From the NCBI GenBank assembly GCA_947625515.1, contig CANQOO010000004.1, positions 62,001-126,000 on the forward strand: a stretch of 64,000 nt of DNA, written 5' to 3'. The notes under the pieces were generated by a model. The model did not search any database. It worked only from the letters and a program-made list of their open reading frames with translations, and was not told the DNA's origin. Below, piece by piece: positions 30,654-39,587 of the stretch. This DNA is from an uncultured Clostridia bacterium. Its GTDB lineage: Bacteria > Bacillota > Clostridia > Christensenellales > UBA1242. Position numbers and translations under genes: made by a program. Positions within the stretch are counted from its first letter, which is position 1. Every line of letters begins with the position of its first letter.

Positions 30654-31478
30654 TTAGATTGACGGCTTGAAATAAGCCCAAGAAGGGAGCATCTCAAATT
30701 GTTGAAAATTCAACCCTTCAATGCCGACAAAATCAAATTTAAGACAAAAACATGCCAATTTTTGCCTGTTTTCGTGAAATTTTTTGTTTGTCTCGTTTTT
30801 GCCATACTTGCCGTCGCCCACAATTGGATGCCCTAAATACGCAAGGTGAGCCCTGATTTGATGCGTCCTGCCGGTGAGAAGTTCCACTTGCAAAATGCTG
30901 GATTGCCCACTTGATTTAAGGGTTTTGATTTTGGTCGAGATTGGCAAAGCATCCTTTTGCGGCTTATCAAAAATTTTGACCTCCGCTTTTTGGGCATCCT
31001 TCACCAAGAATGCGTTGAAGGTGCCATCAACCTTAAATTCACCCACAACCTCCGCGAGATAAAATTTGTGAATTTGGCGATTTTTTATTGCTTTTTCCAG
31101 CAATTTTGCGGCTTTTTCGTTTTTTGCAAACATCACAAGCCCTTCCGTGTTTCGGTCAAGGCGATGCACGGCAGTCAGTTTCAGGACGCTTGACAGTCCA
31201 TTTTCGCCATCCGTTTCAATCCCGGCGTGTTTGAAAACAATCAGCACATCGTCATCCTCAAAGACTTTGTCACATTTCTTTTCCAGCAGTCCGTCCTCAA
31301 AAAACACAGTCACAACCTGCCCAGGTTGCACCAAGATGTTGTCCTTGATGCGTTGGCCGTCCACCTTGACATCCTTATTTCTCATAAGTTTGCAGGCATC
31401 GCCATATGAAAATCCAAAATCTTGCAAAATTTGCACGATTTTTTTCGATTTTTCGACTATTAACTCTTTTTTGTTCAT
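30654..31478 (-). CDS. RluA-family 23S rRNA pseudouridine synthase
   Basis: 274 residues from MNKKELIVEK. An N-terminal S4-like RNA-binding segment (residues about 5-55) is followed by the RluA catalytic domain. The signature HRLDRNTEGLVMFAK holds the catalytic Asp, and RTHQIRAHLAYLGHPIVGDGKYG is the other conserved block. It isomerises uridines in 23S rRNA; the exact site (RluC- or RluD-type) cannot be read from sequence. The 12-codon longer start overlaps the promoter, so I use ATG 31478. The promoter puts the transcript start at or next to that ATG and there is no Shine-Dalgarno site, so it may be leaderless. It is divergent from yabP. Confidence 0.88.
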   Translation of the reverse strand: MNKKELIVEKSKKIVQILQDFGFSYGDACKLMRNKDVKVDGQRIKDNILVQPGQVVTVFFEDGLLEKKCDKVFEDDDVLIVFKHAGIETDGENGLSSVLKLTAVHRLDRNTEGLVMFAKNEKAAKLLEKAIKNRQIHKFYLAEVVGEFKVDGTFNAFLVKDAQKAEVKIFDKPQKDALPISTKIKTLKSSGQSSILQVELLTGRTHQIRAHLAYLGHPIVGDGKYGKNETNKKFHENRQKLACFCLKFDFVGIEGLNFQQFEMLPSWAYFKPSI

Positions 31479-31485
31479 ATAAAAT

Positions 31486-31514
31486 ATTATAATTCTTTTG
31501 CTAAATTTTTGCAA
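31486..31514 (-). promoter_or_regulatory. Promoter of the RluA-family gene
   Basis: Minus strand TTGCAA (31509-31514), a 17-nt spacer and TATAAT (31486-31491). The predicted start is at about 31478-31480. The palindromic ATTATAAT core also gives a -10 on the plus strand (31488-31493), but no good -35 for yabP is seen there. Confidence 0.6.
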
Positions 31515-31535
31515 GCAATAAGGGAGGCTTTGAAA

Positions 31536-31784
31536 ATGGAAAGCATTTGCATTGAAGATAGGAAGAAAATCGACATTTCTGGTGCAACACGGGTTGTTTC
31601 CGCAACCGACACTCAGGCCGTGGTGGAAGTTGGCGGAAGCAACGTCGTCATTTCAGGCTCTGAAATTGAGGTGACCAAGCTGGACCTTGAAAACAAGCAG
31701 GTTTGTTTTTCCGGCAACATTACAGGCATCAAATATGCTCAAAAAACTGAAAAGGGCAGCCTGATGAAGAGGCTGTTTAAGTAA
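31536..31784 (+). CDS. yabP: Spore-associated protein YabP
   Basis: 82 residues. YabP family members are small beta-strand proteins needed for sporulation, expressed in the mother cell. The sequence shows the expected pattern: 'IEDRKKIDISGATRVVSATDTQAVVE' split over two strands, then 'VVISGSEIEVTKLDLENKQV' and 'FSGNITGIKYAQK', like the family's 'L.I.G..L.V..L.L..G.....G.I..L.Y'. GGGAGGC lies 7 nt before ATG 31536; an upstream in-frame ATG is ignored. yabQ follows 1 nt after the stop, the usual order. Confidence 0.85.
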   Translation: MESICIEDRKKIDISGATRVVSATDTQAVVEVGGSNVVISGSEIEVTKLDLENKQVCFSGNITGIKYAQKTEKGSLMKRLFK

Positions 31785-31785
31785 A

Positions 31786-32163
31786 ATGCTTTACGAGGTG
31801 ATATCTCAACCGTCAGTTTTTCTTTGGCTGGCACTGGGCGGTTTCGCTGCTGGCATATTGTTTGATTTGCGAACAATTTTTCTTCTTTTTTTCAAGAAAA
31901 AAAATGTTGTTTCGCAAATTTTACTATTTTTTTCATCATTTTTAGCACTTTTTTTGTGTTTTTTCCTCAATTTAAAAACAAATTATGGCGAGTTTCGAAT
32001 TTTTCCTGTTTTTGCGTTTATATTGGCGTTTGCAGTTGAAAGATTTTTTGCACAAAATTTCCTTGCAAAACCATTGTCAAAATGTTACAATAAACTGAAA
32101 GGAAAGTTGGATGAAAAACGAAGAAGAAATGAGGCTGCACAGCCAACAGAACAGCAAAAATAA
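31786..32163 (+). CDS. yabQ: Spore cortex protein YabQ
   Basis: 125 residues with three hydrophobic segments (about 12-30, 42-60, 70-88) and a basic C-terminal tail. It starts like YabQ proteins, with a membrane helix ending in GILFDLRTIFLLFF. In Bacillus YabQ is a mother-cell membrane protein required for cortex formation. It is directly coupled to yabP (stop TAA, one A, then ATG) and overlaps the next gene by 53 nt. Identification rests on gene order plus topology, as the family is poorly conserved. Confidence 0.75.
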   Translation: MLYEVISQPSVFLWLALGGFAAGILFDLRTIFLLFFKKKNVVSQILLFFSSFLALFLCFFLNLKTNYGEFRIFPVFAFILAFAVERFFAQNFLAKPLSKCYNKLKGKLDEKRRRNEAAQPTEQQK

Positions 32164-32494
32164 CCCGCAAAAAGGAATGCAAAACATGCTAGGCTCACAG
32201 AATAGCCCTCAACAAGTGACACAAAATTGGACACAAAGCAAGCCTCAGCAGGAGTTTCAAAATACTCAAAACAACAATTCTGAGCAGACGATAAATGCAG
32301 AAAAAACGGCAAAAAAGCCGGAAAAACGCTCAATTTTTCGGATTGTGGCAATTATTTTGACCGTTCTTTTGGCTATTGTAATTATTGTGGAAGTTGCAAT
32401 AATGATTTGGTTTAAAGTTGACACGGAAAATTTAAAAAACAAAAACGACGCTCTTCCAAAAGAAAGCGTTTGCGTGACAATTTCTGAAAGTTAA
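32111..32494 (+). CDS. DivIC/FtsB-position single-pass membrane protein, short ectodomain
   Basis: 127 residues: a Gln/Asn-rich cytoplasmic stretch (1-60), a basic patch KKPEKRS, a transmembrane helix (about 75-98), then only about 27 residues outside. AAGGAAAGTTGG precedes the ATG, which lies 53 nt inside yabQ. In Bacillus and Clostridia the gene after yabQ is divIC, a division protein with the same topology but a longer coiled-coil ectodomain. Here the coiled coil is barely begun (VDTENLKNKNDAL). The +1 frame continues with VNLDGSTAQNSVATQ past the stop, so a frameshift near 32480 is possible. Assignment is by position only. Confidence 0.6.
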   Translation: MKNEEEMRLHSQQNSKNNPQKGMQNMLGSQNSPQQVTQNWTQSKPQQEFQNTQNNNSEQTINAEKTAKKPEKRSIFRIVAIILTVLLAIVIIVEVAIMIWFKVDTENLKNKNDALPKESVCVTISES

Positions 32495-32530
32495 CTTGGA
32501 TGGCAGCACGGCACAAAATTCTGTTGCCAC

Positions 32531-33196
32531 TCAATAAAAAATGTGCAAAATTTTGGCAAATAAGTTCTCATATAAAAAGTTTGAAACGGTGCCGCTGCGA
32601 ACAAATTGCAGCAGTGCTGGGCTGAGCAAGGCGTTCGCCAGCGTGCTTATGATGACGAAAAGGATGCCAAACATCACAAGCCCCTTGGCAAGTCCGAGCA
32701 GCCCACCCAAAATGCGATTACCAACTGAAAGACCACATTTTTTTATTAATTTGTTCAAGAAAAAGCGAATTGTCTTCAAAAGAATTTCCAAAAGCAGAAA
32801 AATAATTAAAAAAGTTGCAACGGTCAGCAAAATTTGCGAAAGCGTAGGAGCAAAAATTTGTCCCGCCGTCAAACTGCCGTCAAAAGAGATGTTTGAAAGC
32901 AGTTTTGACACAATTACGCCAAAAATTTCGCCAATTTTGGATTGCCTCAGCCCTAGTTCCAGTTGCTCAATTGACGAAAATTGCCCTGGCAAAATGCCGT
33001 CAATGAATGTTTTTATGGCGTCAAATGTCACATCTCCCGCAAAATTTTGAACGGTTGGCAAAAAAATTGCGGTCAATTTCCAGGACACAATTGCCACAAA
33101 AAATACGCCCAAAAGTGAAAAAATCATGGACAAAAAGCCCTTAAAGCACCCTCGCACAAAATAAAATGTCAAAATTCCAAGCAAGAGAAAATCCAT
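32531..33196 (-). CDS. CvpA family membrane protein
   Basis: 221 residues, with about four hydrophobic segments and the CvpA pattern. The N terminus 'FYFVRGCFKGFLSMIFSLLG' resembles the family's 'RG...G....i..l.g', and near the C terminus comes 'NRILGGLLGLAKGLVMFGIL', the classic G(G/A)..G...G. CvpA is an inner-membrane protein first tied to colicin V export; its general role is in envelope homeostasis. There is an insertion of about 60 residues between helices 2 and 3, predicted outside. No clear ribosome site is visible. It is convergent with the yabPQ operon. Confidence 0.8.
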   Translation of the reverse strand: MDFLLLGILTFYFVRGCFKGFLSMIFSLLGVFFVAIVSWKLTAIFLPTVQNFAGDVTFDAIKTFIDGILPGQFSSIEQLELGLRQSKIGEIFGVIVSKLLSNISFDGSLTAGQIFAPTLSQILLTVATFLIIFLLLEILLKTIRFFLNKLIKKCGLSVGNRILGGLLGLAKGLVMFGILFVIISTLANALLSPALLQFVRSGTVSNFLYENLFAKILHIFY

Positions 33197-33355
33197 GCAA
33201 TGATTTTTGACATTTTTTTGTTCTTTTTTTCAAATTTTCAGCAGCGATTTAATATTTTCGGCATTTTTTTCAAACTGTTCAGATTTATGTTTTCTTTTTT
33301 ATTAGACTTTGAAAGTAAGAAATTATTAAATTTCTTAGAAATTTTTGCGTTTTTC

Positions 33356-34075
33356 TCAGTTTTTCAGTAATTTTTCAAGTTGTTTGCACTTCCGCACATC
33401 CATATTAGGCACATCCTGCAACTTATAAGCTATGCCAAGTGCCTCATATTTCTTTTTCGCCATGTCGTGATATGGCAAAAGTTCAATTTTTTCCACATTT
33501 TTAAGGTCTTTTGCAAAATTATTAAGTTTAAAAACACTCTCTTTTGTGTCGTTATATCCTGGCACAATCACTTGCCTAAGCCACAATTTTTTGTTTTTTT
33601 CCTGACATTTGTGCAAAAAAATGCGGAATTTGTCCATTTTTTGACCCACAAGCGAAAAATATTTGTCATCATCAAGTTCTTTGACGTCCAAAATCACTAG
33701 GTCGGTGTTATCCAAAAGTTGGTCGCTTGCATTTCCAAATCCAGACGTGTCCAGGCAGGTGTGAATGCCCTCTTTTTTGCAAAGTTTGAAAACTTCCGTC
33801 ACAAAATCCGCCTGCAAAAGCGGCTCTCCACCCGACATTGTCACGCCGCCCTCGCCCTTGAAGTATGGACGATATCTTTTAATTTTCTCCACCAGCTCCT
33901 CGGGGGACATTTCAATCTTTTTGCTTGACGCATTCCACATCTCGGGATTGTGACAGTATGCACATCTCAGTGGACAGCCCTGCAAGAAAACAACAAACCT
34001 CACACCCGGTCCGTCCACAAGTCCCATGCTTTCAAAACTTGCAATATTTCCCACAATTTTGCTAATTTTTTTCAT
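33356..34075 (-). CDS. pflA: Pyruvate formate-lyase activating enzyme
   Basis: Radical SAM enzyme that installs the glycyl radical on PflB. CPLRCAYCHNPE carries the CxxxCxxC cluster motif, and GGVTMSGGEPLLQ is the SAM-binding GGE region. 239 residues is normal. ATG 34075 (MKKISK) is the family-like start. A GGAGG lies 21 nt upstream, but a 6-bp hairpin between the two would bring it to 4 nt. It follows pflB on the same strand after about 280 nt of AT-rich DNA with no obvious terminator. Confidence 0.93.
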   Translation of the reverse strand: MKKISKIVGNIASFESMGLVDGPGVRFVVFLQGCPLRCAYCHNPEMWNASSKKIEMSPEELVEKIKRYRPYFKGEGGVTMSGGEPLLQADFVTEVFKLCKKEGIHTCLDTSGFGNASDQLLDNTDLVILDVKELDDDKYFSLVGQKMDKFRIFLHKCQEKNKKLWLRQVIVPGYNDTKESVFKLNNFAKDLKNVEKIELLPYHDMAKKKYEALGIAYKLQDVPNMDVRKCKQLEKLLKN

Positions 34076-34079
34076 TTTT

Positions 34080-34101
34080 AAGCGATTTCTTCGCTTCCTC
34101 C
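34080..34101 (-). promoter_or_regulatory. Shine-Dalgarno separated from the pflA start by a hairpin
   Basis: On the minus strand GGAGG (34097-34101) is followed directly by AAGCGA-AGAAA-TCGCTT (34096 down to 34080), then AAAA and ATG. The linear spacing is 21 nt, too long to initiate well, but the folded spacing is 4 nt. The effect on translation is inference. Confidence 0.5.
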
Positions 34102-34355
34102 AATTCAAAAAATGTTTTTTTTAAATTATTTTTTTTTGAAAATTATTTTTCTTTTTCAAAAACGCCGTATTTTAAGGCGGAAAAATTGTTTTTTAATAAA
34201 TTTTTTATGTTATTTTTATTCAAAATGCCCTATTTTTTCAAAAAAATATTTTTAATAATTATTTTTTTATAAATTTTTCAAAATATTTTTTTTTGCAATT
34301 TTTTCAGATCTTTTGGGATTTTTCCAGATTTTTCCATAATTTTTTCAAAATTTTT

Positions 34356-36581
34356 TTATCTTTTTTCGTGGAAGGTGCGGTCAATCACTTCCTGCTGGTG
34401 GGCACGCGAAAGCCGATTGAAGTTGACGGCGTATCCGGACACGCGGATGGTAAGTGAAGGATATTTCCACGGATTGTTCATCGCGTCTATAAGCAAATCA
34501 CGATTCAACACGTTGACATTCAGGTGCTGAGCGTTTTGGGCAAAATATCCGTCCAAAATCTGCACCAAGTTTTCCACGCGGGCTTTTTCATCGTGCCCCA
34601 AAGCGTCGGGGACGATTGAGAAGGTGTTGGAAATTCCATCTTGGCAACAATTTTGATAAGGGATTTTTGCCACCGAATTCAAACTTGCGAGGGCACCATT
34701 GATGTCGCGATTATGCATTGGGTTTGCACCCGGTGCAAAGGCTTGTCCGGCCTTCCTGCCGTCCGGCGTTGCACCTGTTTTCTTGCCATACATGACATTT
34801 GAGGTGATTGTCAAAATTGAAAGCGTGTGCTTGGCATTGCGATAAAGTTTGTGTTTTTGCAGGCAGTTGAAGAAGAATTGTGCCACCTCCACCGCCAGCT
34901 TGTCCACTCTGTCGTCGTCATTGCCAAACTTAGGGAAGTCGCCCTCAATTTTGAAGTCAATCGCCACGCCATTTTCGTTGCGAACGGGCGTGACTTTCGC
35001 ATATTTTATCGCCGACAAACTGTCCGCAACCACAGAAAAGCCTGCCGCACCAAACGCCATAAGTCGCTGCACAAACGTGTCGTGAAGTGCCATTTGCTCT
35101 CGCTCGTAGGCATATTTATCGTGCATAAAATGGATGATGTTCATGGCATCAACATATGTTTTTGCCACTTTTTCCAGCGTTTTTTTATAGTTTTTCATCA
35201 CTTTGGAAAAATTCAGCACCTCGTCTGTGCATTTTTCCAGCCCGTCAACAACCTGAACGCCGCTCATCTCGTCCTCGCCGCCGTTTATGGAATAGAGCAG
35301 TGCCTTAGCCAAATTGCATCTTGCACCAAAAAACTGCATTTGCTTGCCGACGGTCATGGCGGACACACAGCATGCGATGGCGTAGTCGTTGCCATACAGC
35401 GGCCTCATCACCTCGTCGCCCTCATATTGAATGGCATCGGTCAAAATGGAAATTTTTGCGCAGAATTTCTTGAAATTTGTCGGCAAATTCTCCGACCAGA
35501 GCACGGTCAAGTTTGGCTCTGGGCTTGGCTTGAGGTTGATGAGAGTTTGAAGATATCTGAAAGATGTTTTTGTGACAAGACTCTTTTTTTCGTCCACCAT
35601 GCCCGCGATACTTTCTGTCACCCATGTTGGGTCACCGCCGAAAATGACGTCATAGTCCGGCGTGCGAAGATGTCGCACAAGGCGAAGTTTGATGATAAAC
35701 TGGTCCACAAGTTCTTGAGCGTCCTGCTCGCTAAGCAAGCCGTTTTTGATGTCCCGCTCGATGAACACATCCAAAAAAGTGGACGTCCTGCCCAGGCTCA
35801 TTGCCGCACCATTGTTTTCCTTGACGCTGGCAAGATAGGCAAAATACAGCCACTGAACCGCCTCGCGTGCATTTTTTGCGGGGCCAGAAATGTCGAAGCC
35901 ATAGCCAAAAGCCATTTTTTTAAGCTCTTCCAAAGCCTTAATTTGCTCTGAAACTTCCTCCCTCAGACGAATGTTTTCTTCGCAAGAAACATCAATGCCA
36001 AGTTTATCTTTCTGCTTTTGCTGAATGAGAAAATCCACGCCATACAATGCCACGCGGCGATAGTCACCAATAATTCTTCCGCGGCCATAACTGTCCGGCA
36101 GCCCGGTCAAAAGCCCAGCAGTGCGGGCCTTGCGAATCTCCGGCGTGTAGGCATCATAAACACCGTCATTGTGCGTTTTGCGATATTCCAAAAAGTGCCG
36201 CTCGATTGTGGGGTCAAGCTTCTTGTCATATGCGGCAAGGGCCTTTTCCGCCATCCTTGTGCCGCCATACAAATTGACAATGCGTTTAAGCGGGGCATCC
36301 GTTTGTAGCCCAAAAATAACCTCGTTTTGTTTGTCTATGTAGCCCGGAGCAAAAGTGTTGATGCCCGAAATTGCGTGCAGTTCCACGTCCAAAAGCCCCG
36401 TTTTTGCCTCTTCTGCCAGCAGTTTTTCGCATTTTTGCCACAATTTTGCCGTCTTTGGCGACGCCCCTTGCAAAAATTTGTCGTCGCCTTTATATTCTTT
36501 ATAGTTGTTTAAAATAAAATCCGAAACATCAATTTCGTTTTTCCATTTTGTGCCTTTAAAGCCTGTCCACGCCTCTTGCAT
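34356..36581 (-). CDS. pflB: Formate C-acetyltransferase (pyruvate formate-lyase)
   Basis: Converts pyruvate and CoA to acetyl-CoA and formate under anaerobiosis. The adjacent catalytic cysteines are Cys404-Cys405 (IACCVSAM) and the glycyl radical site is Gly716 in RVSGYAV, 25 residues from the end, as expected. 741 residues from ATG 36581 ([10 protein letters not shown]); GGAGG lies just upstream, and a start 13 codons earlier is rejected. The substrate-binding region fits true PFL rather than a diol dehydratase homologue, since both Cys residues are present. The activase gene follows. An inverted repeat 37 nt upstream may end the previous transcript or regulate this one. Confidence 0.97.
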   Translation of the reverse strand: MQEAWTGFKGTKWKNEIDVSDFILNNYKEYKGDDKFLQGASPKTAKLWQKCEKLLAEEAKTGLLDVELHAISGINTFAPGYIDKQNEVIFGLQTDAPLKRIVNLYGGTRMAEKALAAYDKKLDPTIERHFLEYRKTHNDGVYDAYTPEIRKARTAGLLTGLPDSYGRGRIIGDYRRVALYGVDFLIQQKQKDKLGIDVSCEENIRLREEVSEQIKALEELKKMAFGYGFDISGPAKNAREAVQWLYFAYLASVKENNGAAMSLGRTSTFLDVFIERDIKNGLLSEQDAQELVDQFIIKLRLVRHLRTPDYDVIFGGDPTWVTESIAGMVDEKKSLVTKTSFRYLQTLINLKPSPEPNLTVLWSENLPTNFKKFCAKISILTDAIQYEGDEVMRPLYGNDYAIACCVSAMTVGKQMQFFGARCNLAKALLYSINGGEDEMSGVQVVDGLEKCTDEVLNFSKVMKNYKKTLEKVAKTYVDAMNIIHFMHDKYAYEREQMALHDTFVQRLMAFGAAGFSVVADSLSAIKYAKVTPVRNENGVAIDFKIEGDFPKFGNDDDRVDKLAVEVAQFFFNCLQKHKLYRNAKHTLSILTITSNVMYGKKTGATPDGRKAGQAFAPGANPMHNRDINGALASLNSVAKIPYQNCCQDGISNTFSIVPDALGHDEKARVENLVQILDGYFAQNAQHLNVNVLNRDLLIDAMNNPWKYPSLTIRVSGYAVNFNRLSRAHQQEVIDRTFHEKR

Positions 36582-36617
36582 ACGCCCTCCTTCTTGTAAC
36601 TTTACAATAAAAAAATG

Positions 36618-36644
36618 CAATATAAATCTTGCCGATTTATATTG
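36618..36644. repeat. Perfect 11-bp inverted repeat upstream of pflB
   Basis: CAATATAAATC-ttgcc-GATTTATATTG. On the minus strand it is followed by CATTTTTTTATTG, so it could be an AT-rich terminator for the gene ending at 36694. It could equally be an operator for the oxygen/redox-controlled pflBA genes. Sequence alone does not decide. Confidence 0.6.
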
Positions 36645-36693
36645 TATTAAAATTGAAAAAATATGTCAAACAATTTTCCGCCGTCCTTGAAAA

Positions 36694-37431
36694 TTAAATG
36701 TCCGAAAGCTGGATGTTTTGCAGATTTTTTGAGTCCAAATTTTGCTTGTCATCCGTTGTGTCTTGCGTCTGCTCGGCACTCAAATTTTGTGGATTTTTGT
36801 TTTCGTTTTGCTCTTCTGATTGCGACCGTGAATGTGTGGCAGAATCCGCCTCATTCTCTGCGTGCTGTCCTTCTTCTGCCACTTGCTGCAGCTGTATCTC
36901 ATCTCGCTCTTGCGATGCAATTTTTTGTTGAGAGGAGCCAATTTCTTCTTGCACATTCGGCAGGGCAGCAAGTTTTTCTTGCACCTGAGGCAGAGAGTTT
37001 ACAAAATCCGAAAAATTCTGCATTGTTTTGCCGTTGAGGTCAACATATATGCATCTGCCCTGAACAATGCCGTGATTTGCTCGGCAGAGATTGAAGCCGA
37101 ACGCCTCTGGGCTAACACGGAACCAAAGTTCGTCCAGCGGCAAGTCGTTGATTTCAATTGGGACATCAAATTTCAAGGACACAAAAATGCCGTCTTGAAG
37201 GTCCGTTTTAAACTCGTTGTCAAACACCACGCCAAGAGCGGGCAGCGTGTGGGAATTCTCGAAAAGTGTTTCAATTTGCTGTTTCAAATCTGCCTGCTCT
37301 GTTTCCGTCAGCACAATTTCGTGCCCATTGACAAACAAATTCTGCGATTGCACAAACGGCAACGCATCGGTCACTTGAAAAAAGGACATAATCATCATTG
37401 GCACTCCCAAAGCAAAGAAAATAAATCTCAT
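36694..37431 (-). CDS. Secreted protein, unknown function
   Basis: 245 residues. It has an N-terminal hydrophobic signal (MRFIFFALGVPMMIMSFFQV) and an extracytoplasmic domain of about 110 residues. That domain contains LTETEQADLKQQIETLFE and the phrase HGIVQGRCIYVDLNGKTMQNF, which looks enzymatic or binding but matches no family I know. A long Gln/Glu/Asn/Ser-rich, disordered tail follows from about residue 150. GGTGG precedes ATG 37431. It is possibly in the operon of the ABC exporter upstream, through the overlapping small frame at 37428-37655, and could be a chaperone or cargo for it. Confidence 0.7.
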   Translation of the reverse strand: MRFIFFALGVPMMIMSFFQVTDALPFVQSQNLFVNGHEIVLTETEQADLKQQIETLFENSHTLPALGVVFDNEFKTDLQDGIFVSLKFDVPIEINDLPLDELWFRVSPEAFGFNLCRANHGIVQGRCIYVDLNGKTMQNFSDFVNSLPQVQEKLAALPNVQEEIGSSQQKIASQERDEIQLQQVAEEGQHAENEADSATHSRSQSEEQNENKNPQNLSAEQTQDTTDDKQNLDSKNLQNIQLSDI

Positions 37432-37655
37432 ATTTCACCACCTTTGCGATTATTTTGTGGCATTTCTTTGCTTTTATTACATTTTTTTGTTATGCAGACA
37501 ATTTCGCCACAAGGTGAGCAGAATTGCGGCATCCCCCGCCACAAAAAGCGTTTTCTTTTGCACCACAGACTGCTGGCGATTTCATTTTTATTGAAATTGA
37601 CCGATGTGATTTTTATGGCTCTTGGGCATTTTGAATGGAATTGACTGTTTTTCAT
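37428..37655 (-). CDS. Possible 75-residue coupled ORF
   Basis: Its ATG overlaps the stop of the ABC gene (TAATG) and its TGA overlaps the ATG of the next gene (ATGA), the arrangement expected for translational coupling. The protein is Lys/Cys/Asn-rich with four Cys in its second half, and its composition does not look clearly coding. It has no ribosome site of its own. It may be a real small gene or a chance open frame in a 224-nt spacer. Confidence 0.3.
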   Translation of the reverse strand: MKNSQFHSKCPRAIKITSVNFNKNEIASSLWCKRKRFLWRGMPQFCSPCGEIVCITKKCNKSKEMPQNNRKGGEI

Positions 37656-39586
37656 TATTGAAACTGGCTGTTGTATATGTCGGCATAGAATCCGCCCTTT
37701 TTAAGCAGTTGTTCGTGCGTGCCTTTTTCCACAATATCGCCATCTTTGAGGACCAAAATCAGGTCGGCATTTTTGATGGTAGAAAGTCTGTGGGCAATGA
37801 TGAAAGATGTGCGACCTTCCATCACTTTGTCCATCGCCTGTTGCAGCAAAATTTCCGTTCGCGTGTCCACAGAACTTGTCGCCTCGTCCAAAATCATCAT
37901 TGGGCGATTTTCAATCATGGTGCGGGCGATGGTCAGCAGTTGTTTCTGCCCGGCGGAGAGGTTGACGGCGTCGTCAATCACGGTGTCATAGCCGTGCGAA
38001 AGCGTTTGGATGAAGTGGTCAATGCCCACCTTTTTGCAGGCGTCCACAATTTGCTGGTCGGTGACATTTTGGCTGTTATATCGCAAATTTTCTTTGATTG
38101 TGCCCTCAAAAAGCCAGGTGTCTTGCAGCACCATGCCGAAAAGTTTATGCACATTTTCGCGAGTGATGTCTTTGGTGGAAACGCCGTCAATTTTGATGTC
38201 GCCCTTGTCAAGTTCGTAGAATCTCATAAGCAGATTGACCAGCGTGGTTTTGCCGGCACCCGTCGGCCCGACAATGGCAATTTTTTGTCCCGCCTTGACA
38301 TCTGCCGAAAAATCTTTGATGATGATTTTGTCTTTGTTATATCCAAAAACAACATGGTCAAACTCCACATCACCTTTCACATCGTCAAGCACCAGAGTTT
38401 TGCCGGACTCATCCGAAAGTTCTTGCCCTTCCAAGAAGTCAAACACGCGGATTGACGCGGCGGAGGTCGCTTGAAGGCTGGTCAGGCTTTGGGCAATTTG
38501 AGAAAGCGGATTGGAGAACAAGCGGACATAAATCATAAACGCCGTGATGACGCCGATGTATTCCACGCCACGCTGGCTGGCAAGAATTGCCCCCACAACG
38601 CAGACGGCAACATATCCAAAATTGCCGACAAAGCCCATGATTGGTCCCATCACGCCCGAGATGAATTGCGACTTCCAGCCGGAAGTGAAAAGTTGCTTGT
38701 TGATTCTTTGAAATTCTTTGCGGGTCTGTGTTTTGGCGTTGAAGAGTTGCACAACATTATGCCCAGAATAGACTTCTTCAATGTGAGAGTTAAGTTCGCC
38801 CAAATTACGCTGATTTTGATTGAAATATTTTTGTGCACGCGTCATAAAAATCAGCGAAAAAGCAAACCCAAGCAGCGTTGCCACAATCACTGTGAAAGCC
38901 ATAATCCACTCTATGGCAAACATGGCAATAAGCACTGCCACCAAAAGCAGAAGTGAGTGGAAAAGTGTGCCGATGCTTTCGCTGAGGCTTTGCCCAACGC
39001 GGTCAACGTCGTTTGTGACGCGGCTGAGGATGTCGCCATACATGTGCGTATCAAAATATCCCAGCGGCAATTTATTGATTTTGTGCGAGATGTCGTGACG
39101 AAATTTTTTGGAAATTTTTTGAGTGACCGTCGCCAAAATGAATTGTTCGAAATATGAAAGCACCGCCCCGGCAGCATAGATGCACACCAAAAATATGGCA
39201 ATATTGGTGACAGCAGCAATGTCAATGCCCGTGACAAGGCCGGTGGTGATGAGATTGGTCATGTCCTTGATTTTGTTTGGACCCAAAATTTGAAACACCA
39301 CGCCAATCGCCCCGCACACAAGTGCCAGCCCAATCCAAATCCATTGTTTTTTGCAATACAGCACCAACTTCTTTATGCTTGGCAAAAAGTCACCTTTTTT
39401 CTTGTGAGTTCTTTTTGCAATTTTGGCATTTTTGCGGGTTTTTGCGGCATTTTTTGATTTTTTCGCCTTTCCATTGCCGCCATTATCCACTTCTTCGCTC
39501 GAAAATTTTGAGGAGGCATACACAATTTCTTCTTTTTCGGCAAGTTTGCAAACTTTGCCAAAATCGGATTTCAGTTTTGACGTCAT
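37655..39586 (-). CDS. ABC exporter subunit with canonical ATPase site
   Basis: 643 residues. A Lys-rich cytoplasmic extension (about 1-75) precedes six transmembrane helices of the type IV exporter (MsbA-like) fold and an ATPase domain. Motifs: Walker A GPTGAGKTTL, signature LSAGQKQ, Walker B MMILDEATSS with the catalytic Glu, and H-loop IIAHRLS. It starts at ATG 39586 (MTSKLKS) with AAGGAGG 9 nt upstream; the upstream subunit's stop is 1 nt away, so they are coupled. With its partner it forms a heterodimeric drug/lipid/peptide exporter of the LmrCD/TM287-288 kind. Substrate unknown. Confidence 0.9.
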   Translation of the reverse strand: MTSKLKSDFGKVCKLAEKEEIVYASSKFSSEEVDNGGNGKAKKSKNAAKTRKNAKIAKRTHKKKGDFLPSIKKLVLYCKKQWIWIGLALVCGAIGVVFQILGPNKIKDMTNLITTGLVTGIDIAAVTNIAIFLVCIYAAGAVLSYFEQFILATVTQKISKKFRHDISHKINKLPLGYFDTHMYGDILSRVTNDVDRVGQSLSESIGTLFHSLLLLVAVLIAMFAIEWIMAFTVIVATLLGFAFSLIFMTRAQKYFNQNQRNLGELNSHIEEVYSGHNVVQLFNAKTQTRKEFQRINKQLFTSGWKSQFISGVMGPIMGFVGNFGYVAVCVVGAILASQRGVEYIGVITAFMIYVRLFSNPLSQIAQSLTSLQATSAASIRVFDFLEGQELSDESGKTLVLDDVKGDVEFDHVVFGYNKDKIIIKDFSADVKAGQKIAIVGPTGAGKTTLVNLLMRFYELDKGDIKIDGVSTKDITRENVHKLFGMVLQDTWLFEGTIKENLRYNSQNVTDQQIVDACKKVGIDHFIQTLSHGYDTVIDDAVNLSAGQKQLLTIARTMIENRPMMILDEATSSVDTRTEILLQQAMDKVMEGRTSFIIAHRLSTIKNADLILVLKDGDIVEKGTHEQLLKKGGFYADIYNSQFQ

Positions 39587-39587
39587 C

